A stretch of DNA of 12,067 nucleotides. It comes from JBDNIO01 sp041688215 (GTDB lineage: Bacteria; Pseudomonadota; Gammaproteobacteria; Nevskiales; Salinisphaeraceae). Below the pieces are notes generated by a model. It was given only the letters and a program-made list of their open reading frames with translations, had not been told where the DNA came from and ran no database searches. Numbering within the stretch: position 1 is the first letter of the stretch; every line of letters starts with the position of its first letter. Location: the NCBI GenBank assembly GCA_041688215.1, contig JBDNIO010000033.1:1-12067 (forward strand), written 5' to 3'. This document shows positions 6,954 to 12,067 of this stretch, in pieces. Both the position numbers and the translations under genes were made by a program.

Positions 6954-7763
6954 ATGACCAACCAACGCCTGCGCCTGTTTCAGGTAGACGCTTTTGCCGA
7001 TCGTTTGTTCACCGGCAACCCGGCGGCCGTGTGCCCCTTGCAAACATGGCTGCCCGACACCTTGTTGCAGTCAATAGCCGCCGAAAACAATCTGGCCGAA
7101 ACCGCGTTTTTCGTGCCCTGTGACCAAGGCTTTGAACTGCGCTGGTTTACCCCCACGTCCGAGGTAAAATTGTGCGGCCACGCCACACTGGCCAGCGCCT
7201 TTGTGCTATTTGAATGTCTGGATTTCTCGGCAACCAGCATCCATTTTCAAACCCGCCATAGTGGCGCGCTTAAAGTAACCCGCGAGAATGGTTTACTGTG
7301 GCTCGACTTCCCCGCGCAAATCGCCCAGCTTTTGCAAAATCCGCCGGGGCAATTGGTTACAGGGTTGGGCGGGACTCCCCGGGAATGGTTCTCCGGCCCT
7401 AATTACATGGCGGTATTTGAACACGAATCTCAAATCACCGCGCTCGCGCCCGACATGCGCGCGCTCGCCACCCTGCCGGAACGCTGCGTGATAGCGACCG
7501 CGCCGGCGGACGACCCCGACATCGATTTTGTCTCACGTTTTTTTGCGCCGAATTACGGGATAGACGAAGACCCGGTTACCGGTTCCGCGCATTGCATGCT
7601 GGCGCCTTACTGGGCCGCACGGCTGGGAAAAACTCAACTCCACGCGCGCCAGATTTCAGCCCGCGAGGGTAATTTAATCTGCAACCTGTCGAATGACCGC
7701 GTACATATCGGCGGGCGGGCAATACTGTATCTTGAAGGCGAAATTCGCCTGCCGAAGGAATAG
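6954..7763 (+). CDS. PhzF-family protein (isomerase/epimerase-like)
   Basis: A 269-residue member of the PhzF fold (two diaminopimelate-epimerase-like halves), named for phenazine biosynthesis but mostly of unknown substrate in other bacteria. Visible are the start LFQVDAFADRLFTGNPAAVCPL, the NLAETAFF block with the catalytic glutamate E49, LRWFTPTSEVKLCGHATLASAFVLF, and in the second half FFAPNYGIDEDPVTGSAHCMLAPYWAARLGK followed by the ARQISAREGNLICNL block, where many relatives have RGG instead of REG. ATG 6954 has an AGGA ribosome site about 10 bases upstream. No phenazine genes are nearby, so a phenazine role is not supported. It diverges from ppk with about 54 bases between them and is followed 5 bases later by a DUF423 gene, so the two are likely co-transcribed. 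Confidence 0.93.
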   Translation: MTNQRLRLFQVDAFADRLFTGNPAAVCPLQTWLPDTLLQSIAAENNLAETAFFVPCDQGFELRWFTPTSEVKLCGHATLASAFVLFECLDFSATSIHFQTRHSGALKVTRENGLLWLDFPAQIAQLLQNPPGQLVTGLGGTPREWFSGPNYMAVFEHESQITALAPDMRALATLPERCVIATAPADDPDIDFVSRFFAPNYGIDEDPVTGSAHCMLAPYWAARLGKTQLHARQISAREGNLICNLSNDRVHIGGRAILYLEGEIRLPKE

Positions 7764-7768
7764 CCCCC

Positions 7769-8146
7769 ATGGCCAAATTATTTCTGATCATTGCCACCCT
7801 CTACGGGCTGCTCGGCGTGGTACTCGGCGCTTTCGGCGCACATGCGTTACGCGCACAACTCTCCCCGGATTTGCTGCGCACCTGGCAAACGGGTGTGGAG
7901 TATCAGTTCTACCATGCTTTCGCCTTGCTGGCCGTGGGCCTGCTTGCCAGCACAGGCATAGCCGCAAACAGCTGGACTACCGCCGCCGGTGGTCTGTTTG
8001 TTCTGGGTGTACTGCTGTTCTCCGGCAGCCTCTATGGTCTGGCTTTGGGCGGACCCAGATTGCTGGGACCGGTGACGCCGTTCGACGGGCTGTTGCTAAT
8101 CGCTGCATGGGGCTGTCTGTTGGTAGCCATGCTGCGTATTCCCTAA
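7769..8146 (+). CDS. DUF423 family small membrane protein
   Basis: A 125-residue inner-membrane protein with about four hydrophobic helices. Family marks are LYGLLGVVLGAFGAHALRAQL at the N-terminus, TGVEYQFYHAFALLAVGLL, LLFSGSLYGLALGG, and LGPVTPFDGLLLIAAW (many relatives have GG where this one has FD). The function of the family is unknown to me. The ATG lies 5 bases after the phzF-like stop codon and the ribosome site (GAAGGA) sits in the last codons of that gene, which suggests translational coupling. Confidence 0.9.
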   Translation: MAKLFLIIATLYGLLGVVLGAFGAHALRAQLSPDLLRTWQTGVEYQFYHAFALLAVGLLASTGIAANSWTTAAGGLFVLGVLLFSGSLYGLALGGPRLLGPVTPFDGLLLIAAWGCLLVAMLRIP

Positions 8147-8220
8147 AAACTGAAGTTCGGCGCTTTGCGTGCTTGCGACTGGGCTTGATTAATAGAGAAT
8201 CTTGGCGCTGTTCCAGTTGG

Positions 8221-8898
8221 CTATCTAGTCAAAATGCTCTTGGCCATTTTTTCCGCCTCTTCGGTTGACGCGCTGTCGTCAAAATTAATTGGATGCGGAA
8301 TGGTTATGGCCTTTTGCGCGGCATCCCGCGAGCCGATGCGCTTTACCCAGGCCTGCAGGTTGTCCAACCCATCGGTGGACACCCCCGCCCAGAACGCAAT
8401 CCCTACCCACGGCCAGGTCGCCATGTCCGCGATTGAATATTCGTCGCACAGGTACTCGCGGCCTTCGAGTTGTCGGTCCAGCACTTCGTAAAGGCGACGG
8501 GTTTCGTTGTGATAGCGGTCTATCACGGACGGGATTTTTTCATCGAAATAACGATAGAAAACATTGGCCTGCCCCTGCATGGGCCCCACGCCGGCCATCT
8601 GGAACATCAGCCACTGCAGCACGCGCGAGCGGCCCTTTACATCCAGCGGCAGAAAGCGCCCGAATTTTTCCGCCAGATAAATCATGATGGCGCCGGATTC
8701 GAATACCGCAAAGTTATCGGCCTCGCGGTCGACTATGGTCGGGATGCGGCCGTTTGGATTTATATGCAGGTATTCCGGCGTTTTCTGCTCGCCGTCGGAC
8801 AGGCTGATCAGCTTGACAGTGTATTCGGCGTCGAGCTCTTCGAGCAATAAGCCGATTTTCCAGCCGTTGGGCGTGGCGGCGGTGTAGAAATCAATCAT
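8221..8898 (-). CDS. Glutathione S-transferase, YfcG-like (Nu class)
   Basis: A cytoplasmic thiol enzyme of 225 residues; YfcG relatives have disulfide-bond reductase activity using glutathione. The N-terminal thioredoxin-like domain shows AATPNGWKIGLLLEE (N11 is the position used for glutathione in this class), the cis-proline in NGRIPTIVD (P53) and the gamma-glutamyl-binding FESGAIMIYLAEK (E67-S68). The helical domain contains WLMFQMAGVGPMQGQ, YHNETRRLYEVLDRQLEGREYL and YSIADMATWPWV, all close to E. coli YfcG. ATG 8898 is preceded by GAGGAG at about 9 bases, a clear ribosome site. It is divergent from the host-attachment gene, with 115 bases between them. Confidence 0.93.
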   Translation of the reverse strand: MIDFYTAATPNGWKIGLLLEELDAEYTVKLISLSDGEQKTPEYLHINPNGRIPTIVDREADNFAVFESGAIMIYLAEKFGRFLPLDVKGRSRVLQWLMFQMAGVGPMQGQANVFYRYFDEKIPSVIDRYHNETRRLYEVLDRQLEGREYLCDEYSIADMATWPWVGIAFWAGVSTDGLDNLQAWVKRIGSRDAAQKAITIPHPINFDDSASTEEAEKMAKSILTR

Positions 8899-9013
8899 GG
8901 CAACTCCTCATTATTTGATATTTAGCATACGCCAGTGAACTCTGCGGCGCGATCCTGATCATAGGGAGGTAGGGATTTCTACTTGGTGACCCACTCTAAA
9001 AAAGGAGCAGCAA

Positions 9014-9451
9014 ATGCACAATACCTGGGTAGTCGTGGCCGACAGTGCGAGGGCCCGAATCTTCCGTCGCGCGGCGCGCTGGCAAAAACTGGATGAACAT
9101 CAGGGCCTGGCGCATCCGGAATCGCGCCTGCATGATGGCGACCTGAAAACCGGCGGGCGTGGCGAGCAGCACGAAAGCACCAATCGCAGCGCGCATTCTT
9201 CAGATTACAGCGTATCGCCCGGTGAAAAGCACGCCGAGGATTTTGCCCGCGACATCGCTCACGCCCTGCACGATGGCCGCAATCGGGGTGAGTTTGAAAA
9301 ACTGGTGTTGGTAGCGCCGCCGTCTTTTCTGGGGCATCTGCGGCACAAGCTCGACCACACCACAGCGCGCTGCGTGGCCCAGGAAGTGGACAAGAACTGG
9401 GCGCGCCGTTCGACTAAAGATATCGAGGGCCTGCTAGCGCACCATTTTTAG
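9014..9451 (+). CDS. Host attachment / baeRF-like protein
   Basis: A 145-residue protein resembling the family annotated as 'host attachment protein' (named after an Agrobacterium plant-attachment gene), now grouped with bacterial archaeo-eukaryotic release factor (baeRF)-like domains. The N-terminus WVVVADSARARIFRR is the characteristic first strand and loop, followed by a polar, histidine-rich middle (about 35-75) and the block FEKLVLVAPPSFLGHLRHKLD. No signal peptide or membrane segment is visible, so it is probably cytoplasmic. AAGGAG lies about 7 bases before ATG 9014. It stands alone: GST is divergent upstream and bcp convergent downstream. Its biochemical role is not known to me; the family name should not be read as evidence of host interaction. 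Confidence 0.82.
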   Translation: MHNTWVVVADSARARIFRRAARWQKLDEHQGLAHPESRLHDGDLKTGGRGEQHESTNRSAHSSDYSVSPGEKHAEDFARDIAHALHDGRNRGEFEKLVLVAPPSFLGHLRHKLDHTTARCVAQEVDKNWARRSTKDIEGLLAHHF

Positions 9452-9460
9452 GCGAATGTG

Positions 9461-9552
9461 CGTAGGTTGGCTTAGCGCGCAGCGCGTAAGCCGACGCTCA
9501 AGCTAATTTCGCCCTGGAATAGTCGGATTACGCTGCGCTAATCCGACCTACG
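9461..9552. repeat. Two inverted copies of a REP-like hairpin between convergent genes
   Basis: Copy 1 (9461-9495) begins CGTAGGT and contains the stem GGCTTA/TAAGCC. Copy 2 (9522-9552) is the inverse: GTCGGATTA/TAATCCGAC form a perfect 9-bp stem, followed by ACCTACG. The reverse complement of copy 2 aligns with copy 1 along its full length, with two 2-base insertions in copy 1 and a few substitutions. Together they fill nearly the entire 105-base gap between the host-attachment and bcp stop codons, so they may act as a two-way terminator or mRNA stabiliser. No T-run follows either stem. Confidence 0.75.
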
Positions 9553-9556
9553 GCGG

Positions 9557-10012
9557 CTAGTTCAGGGTGCGCAAAACCTTCAAGGCCTCATCTACATGTT
9601 TCTGCGCGGAAAACTGCGAGTTGAATACGTGACGCACGGTGCCTTTTTTGTCGATCACGAACGTTACCCGGCCAGGCAATAAGCCCAGGGTTTTGCTTAC
9701 GCCATATTGTTTGGCCACCTTGCCGCCCGGATCGGTGAGTAATACGAATGGCAGGCGGTGGGTTTTGCTGAATTCTTCGTGCGAAGCGGCGGAATCAGTG
9801 CTTACGCCTATCACTTCGGCGCCGGCGGCGCTGAAGTCCTCATAGGCATCACGAAAGGAACAGGCCTCGCGGGTGCAGACCGCGGTGCCGTCCTTGGGGT
9901 AAAAAAACAGCACGACTGACTTGCTCCTCTGGTAGTCGGACAGGCGCACGTCGCCATCAGCGCCGGGCAGAGTAAAATCGGGAGCACAATCGCCTGCGTT
10001 CAGGTTTGCCAT
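9557..10012 (-). CDS. bcp: Thioredoxin-dependent peroxiredoxin, Bcp/PrxQ type
   Basis: Reduces hydrogen and organic peroxides in the cytoplasm. The 151 residues include APDFTLPGADGDVRLSDY and the active-site stretch YPKDGTAVCTREACSFRD: P39, T43 and C46 form the peroxidatic PxxxTxxC motif, and C51, five residues on, is the resolving cysteine of the Bcp/PrxQ type. Most relatives have PG before the peroxidatic cysteine; here it is AV. RVTFVIDKKGTVRHVF near the C-terminus is also typical. The frame is open 16 codons further upstream, but ATG 10012 gives the family N-terminus (MANLNAGDCAPDFTLP) and has a GAGG ribosome site. It follows the DUF4112 stop codon by 20 bases, so the two are probably one operon. 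Confidence 0.94.
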   Translation of the reverse strand: MANLNAGDCAPDFTLPGADGDVRLSDYQRSKSVVLFFYPKDGTAVCTREACSFRDAYEDFSAAGAEVIGVSTDSAASHEEFSKTHRLPFVLLTDPGGKVAKQYGVSKTLGLLPGRVTFVIDKKGTVRHVFNSQFSAQKHVDEALKVLRTLN

Positions 10013-10032
10013 AGGATTAACCTCGTAGGATG

Positions 10033-10521
10033 TTAAAAAATCGCTGCCAATAACTGCCATAGGATCAGGCAGATGAGGGCGGCCAGAGCCAGCGTCGCAG
10101 CGCCAAACAAAAACGCCGGCCAGCGGCGGCGCGCTTTAGTGCGTTGGTCGTCTTCCAGCCAGTCTTCCAGCAGATTCAGGTTGCGGCGATTGGCGCGCCA
10201 GGCCACGTCAAATACGTCACCGATTACGGGCACCAGGCCCAGGGCAAAGTCGGTAACAATGTTGCGGCCCATGCGTGTCAGTAATTCGCGCGGCGCACGC
10301 AGGCGCACGGCCTCGGCAAATACCACGCTGGACAGCGCAACGCCGGCAAAATCGCCGATGACCGGCACCAAGCCGATGATCGCGTCCAGGCCCACGCGCA
10401 CGTTGATAATCGGGATGCGTATAACGTCGTCCAGCAACCAGACCCAGCGCTGCAGACGCGCGCGTCCACGCACGCGCCGCTCGTGCAACTGCTCGTCATT
10501 TTCCGCGTTTGCCTTGTTCAT
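10033..10521 (-). CDS. DUF4112 domain membrane protein
   Basis: A 162-residue protein of the DUF4112 family, function unknown. After a charged N-terminus (1-25) comes LLDDVIRIPIINVRVGLDAI, then a duplicated motif GLVPVIGD at 50-57 and again at 95-102, each in a hydrophobic stretch. A basic segment KARRRW precedes a C-terminal hydrophobic helix (about 135-162), so it is probably an inner-membrane protein. ATG 10521 has no ribosome site; a TGCTATAGT extended -10-like element ends 8 bases before it. It is the likely first gene of an operon with bcp and is divergent from the SMP-30-like gene. Confidence 0.88.
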   Translation of the reverse strand: MNKANAENDEQLHERRVRGRARLQRWVWLLDDVIRIPIINVRVGLDAIIGLVPVIGDFAGVALSSVVFAEAVRLRAPRELLTRMGRNIVTDFALGLVPVIGDVFDVAWRANRRNLNLLEDWLEDDQRTKARRRWPAFLFGAATLALAALICLILWQLLAAIF

Positions 10522-10529
10522 TGAGCGGC

Positions 10530-10535
10530 ACTATA
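10530..10535 (-). promoter_or_regulatory. Candidate extended -10 promoter of the DUF4112-bcp operon
   Basis: On the minus strand TGC-TATAGT ends 8 bases before the ATG at 10521. A -35 element at normal spacing would fall at about 10553-10558, inside the left arm of the inverted repeat 10550-10586, although the hexamer there is not close to consensus. A message from here would have almost no leader, matching the lack of a ribosome site. Confidence 0.35.
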
Positions 10536-10549
10536 GCAAGACCACGCTA

Positions 10550-10586
10550 GGGAGCTGCTGGAAAACGCAGTTTTTCGGCAGCTCCC
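10550..10586. repeat. Nested inverted repeat upstream of the DUF4112 gene
   Basis: The outer arms GGGAGCTGC (10550-10558) and GCAGCTCCC (10578-10586) are perfect; an inner stem AAAAC/GTTTT sits symmetrically in the 19-base loop. It lies 29 bases before the DUF4112 start, over the expected -35 position, so it could be an operator or a structured element. Confidence 0.6.
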
Positions 10587-10588
10587 GC

Positions 10589-10623
10589 TTGGCACAGGGA
10601 TGTGCCAACCCCCGATAATTTTT
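10589..10623 (+). terminator. Small perfect hairpin followed by a T-run
   Basis: TTGGCACA (10589-10596) pairs with TGTGCCAA (10601-10608) around a GGGA loop; TTTTT follows at 10619-10623, about 10 bases after the stem, which is far for an intrinsic terminator. No plus-strand gene ends just upstream, so if real it would act on a long leader or on read-through. Confidence 0.35.
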
Positions 10624-10657
10624 ACTTGGCATGCGCTGTAAGTGCTTGAAAATGAAG

Positions 10658-10684
10658 CACACGCGAAACCGCGTTTTGCGTGTG
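10658..10684. repeat. Second nested inverted repeat in the DUF4112/SMP-30 divergent gap
   Basis: CACACGC (10658-10664) pairs with GCGTGTG (10678-10684), with an inner AAAC/GTTT stem around CGC. Its build (outer GC-rich arms, inner AAAC/GTTT stem, 3-base centre) copies that of 10550-10586 although the outer sequences differ. Confidence 0.55.
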
Positions 10685-10752
10685 GGTCGATGCCTTGTTC
10701 ATTGACATGGGTCCAAGTATGGACTTTTTCAGCAACCCCATATGGCCGGCCT

Positions 10753-10760
10753 GTTATGCT
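10753..10760 (+). promoter_or_regulatory. Candidate extended -10 promoter and ribosome site of the SMP-30-like gene
   Basis: TG-T-TATGCT with the hexamer at 10755-10760 resembles an extended -10 element; a start about 7 bases on would give a leader of about 25 bases holding a strong AAAAAAGGAG ribosome site (about 10772-10781) before ATG 10792. No good -35 hexamer is at the right distance. A consensus-like TTGACA at 10702-10707 lies too far upstream to pair with it. Confidence 0.4.
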
Positions 10761-10791
10761 ATCGCGCAGCGAAAAAAGGAGCGCGTTGAAA

Positions 10792-11859
10792 ATGAAAAAA
10801 TTACTCTGTGTGTTTGGAATCGTGATCATTGCCGCAGCAGCCTATCTGCTGTTCTGGCCGGTGCCGTTCGAACCGGTCGCCTGGGATGCGCCCAAGGCAC
10901 CTGGGCTGAGCGGCGAATATGCCGCCAACAGCAAACTGGCTGATGTGGAATGGCTGGCCAAAGGCGTGGCAGCGGGTCCGGAAGACGTCGATGTGGATAG
11001 CGAAGGCCGCATTTACGGCGCATTCGAGGACGGCAAGATTCGCCGCTTCGCCAGCGACGGCAGCCAGCCCGAGATTTTCGCCGATACGAAAGGCCGCCCG
11101 CTGGGGCTGGCCTGGGCATCCGACGGTAGTCTGGTAATCGCCGATGCCGTGAAGGGCCTGCTCGCGGCGCGCAGCGATGGCAGCCTGCGCAAGCTCGCAG
11201 ACAGTGTGAATGACCAGCCTTTCGGCTTTGCCGACGATGTTGACGTGGCCGCCGATGGCACGATTTATCTCACCGACGCCTCTTCGAAATTTGGCTACGA
11301 AACGGTCATGGCCGACATCCTGGAACACGGCGGCAACGGGCGTTTGATCAAATACGAGCCGCTGGCCGATGAGGCCAGTGTATTGCTCGACGGCCTGCAA
11401 TTCGCCAACGGTATTGCTGTAGGTCCGGATGAACGTTATGTGCTGGTCAACGAAACCGGCGCCTACCGCATCACCCGCTACTGGCTTAAAGGCCCGAAGA
11501 AAGGCCAGAGCGAAGTGTTTATAGACAATCTTCCGGGCTTGCCCGATGGCGTGTCCTTCAATGGCAAGAACATCTTCTGGGTGGCGATTTACGCGCCACG
11601 CAATCCCGAGCTGGACTACATGGCCGACAAGCCCTGGCTGCGTAAAATCGCCTACCGCCTGCCCGAGGCGCTACAGCCCAAGCCGGTGAAACACGCTTTT
11701 GTGCTCGGCATTAATACCGACGGCAAGGTGGTACATAATCTGCAGGACAAGGCGGACCAAGCCTACGCGCCAATTACCAGTGCGCAACAGGTGGGAGACA
11801 CCCTGTATTTCGGCAGCTTGTCACAGCCTGCCATCGCGCGCATGCCAGCGCCGCAATAG
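10792..11859 (+). CDS. Membrane-anchored SMP-30 / strictosidine-synthase-like beta-propeller protein
   Basis: A 355-residue protein with an N-terminal hydrophobic anchor (LLCVFGIVIIAAAAYLLFW, 4-22) after MKK, putting the propeller in the periplasm. The propeller follows the SMP-30/gluconolactonase and strictosidine-synthase-like plan: GPEDVDVDSEGRIYGAF (62 on), GLAWASDGSLVIADA, FADDVDVAADGTIYLTDASS (146-165), FANGIAVGPDERYVLVNETG (204 on) and LPGLPDGVSFNG (247 on). By comparison with SMP-30, E64, N206 and D252 are plausible metal-site residues. It looks closest to the adipocyte plasma-membrane-associated-protein type. Such enzymes can be lactonases or arylesterases; the substrate is unknown. 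ATG 10792 is chosen over an in-frame ATG 50 codons upstream because of the strong ribosome site and the signal-anchor start. It is a single gene followed by a clear terminator. Confidence 0.88.
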   Translation: MKKLLCVFGIVIIAAAAYLLFWPVPFEPVAWDAPKAPGLSGEYAANSKLADVEWLAKGVAAGPEDVDVDSEGRIYGAFEDGKIRRFASDGSQPEIFADTKGRPLGLAWASDGSLVIADAVKGLLAARSDGSLRKLADSVNDQPFGFADDVDVAADGTIYLTDASSKFGYETVMADILEHGGNGRLIKYEPLADEASVLLDGLQFANGIAVGPDERYVLVNETGAYRITRYWLKGPKKGQSEVFIDNLPGLPDGVSFNGKNIFWVAIYAPRNPELDYMADKPWLRKIAYRLPEALQPKPVKHAFVLGINTDGKVVHNLQDKADQAYAPITSAQQVGDTLYFGSLSQPAIARMPAPQ

Positions 11860-11874
11860 GCTGCCACGCATAAA

Positions 11875-11910
11875 AAATCCCCGGCCTGCACGTGACAGGG
11901 CCGGGGATTT
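11875..11910 (+). terminator. Intrinsic terminator of the SMP-30-like gene
   Basis: The perfect 12-bp arms AAATCCCCGGCC (11875-11886) and GGCCGGGGATTT (11899-11910) begin 16 bases after the stop codon; with one bulged G the stem extends by CTG/CAG around a CACGTGA loop. The A-run before and T-run within the arm fit an intrinsic terminator, possibly active in both directions. Confidence 0.8.
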
Positions 11911-11938
11911 CTAACCGTTATTAACGACTAGTACTATT

Positions 11939-12067
11939 TCAAACTAATAATAACGGGTAAAGTTGTTTGAGTTTAATTCTGGCATCGTCAGTGGTGAAGG
12001 GCCAATTGGCGGTATGGGCTGGGCGATTTCTCGTATCTGTCCAGGCATTGATATTAGACCTCACGGT
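11939..12067 (-). CDS. C-terminus of a probable IS630-family transposase (continues beyond the window)
   Basis: On the minus strand the frame is open from the window edge to TGA at 11939-11941, giving 42 residues. The tail NAWTDTRNRPAHTANW followed by PFTTDDARIKLKQLYP resembles the end of IS630-type DDE transposases, which close with a (W)xFTTxDARxKLKxLYP-like block after an AWxxxRN segment. The catalytic residues would lie outside the window. If so, the element's end should fall between about 11911 and 11938, just after the SMP-30 terminator, and IS630 elements insert at TA. An inverted repeat CCGTTATTA (11915-11923) / TAATAACGG (11948-11956) overlaps this end, but its role is unclear. Assigned by memory of the motif only. 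Confidence 0.55.
   Translation of the reverse strand, partial: TVRSNINAWTDTRNRPAHTANWPFTTDDARIKLKQLYPLLLV

Noticed and set aside
6954..8146. Phenazine biosynthesis cluster
   Set aside because: Only a PhzF-fold protein is present, next to a DUF423 membrane protein; no other phz genes are visible, and PhzF relatives are widespread outside phenazine pathways.
7693..8268. 191-codon plus-strand frame across the DUF423 gene
   Set aside because: It overlaps two genes with clear family motifs in another frame; composition is shadow-like.
10642..10791. 50-codon upstream extension of the SMP-30-like gene
   Set aside because: It passes through the inverted repeats, and the internal ATG at 10792 has a strong AAGGAG site and starts a typical membrane anchor.
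10801..11400. 199-codon minus-strand frame across the SMP-30-like gene
   Set aside because: A shadow of a high-GC coding frame; no motif, and the sense strand encodes a complete propeller protein.

Overview
This is a chromosomal segment of moderately high GC from a Gram-negative bacterium. The proteins most resemble Pseudomonadota, and Gammaproteobacteria is the likeliest class: the ferredoxin-NADP reductase ends like E. coli Fpr, the glutathione transferase is of the YfcG type, ppx and ppk face each other, and a Bcp peroxiredoxin is present. This placement comes from motif recognition only; no search was run.

Layout. At 2-373 lies the 3' end of a di-heme oxidoreductase (DUF1111) gene that seems to have lost its middle, including a heme-binding stretch. 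At 377-769 is a hairpin-rich non-coding block bounded by an imperfect 37-bp inverted repeat that fits almost exactly between two convergent stop codons. On the minus strand follow fpr (772-1515), a dispersed-type repeat (1669-1803) and a MATE efflux transporter (1882-3225). The polyphosphate pair comes next: ppx (exopolyphosphatase, plus) converges on ppk (polyphosphate kinase, minus). As written, ppk is broken twice, by an in-frame amber codon and by a small frame-shifting deletion. A plus-strand pair (PhzF-like protein and DUF423 membrane protein) follows, then a YfcG-like glutathione transferase (minus), a host-attachment/baeRF-like protein (plus), and a probable minus-strand operon of DUF4112 and bcp. 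Last come a membrane-anchored SMP-30/strictosidine-synthase-like beta-propeller protein (plus), a strong intrinsic terminator, and at the right edge the C-terminus of what looks like an IS630-family transposase.

How the genes relate. Several are redox or stress functions: Fpr, peroxiredoxin, glutathione transferase, DUF1111 oxidoreductase, MATE efflux and polyphosphate turnover. They do not form one pathway; this reads as ordinary housekeeping and accessory chromosome, not a defence or biosynthetic island. I did not find a convincing new multigene system. The unusual content is gene decay (ppk, DUF1111) and structured intergenic DNA: most gaps longer than about 90 bp carry inverted repeats, several of them nested or paired. 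Whether the gene lesions are biological or assembly errors cannot be decided from one sequence.
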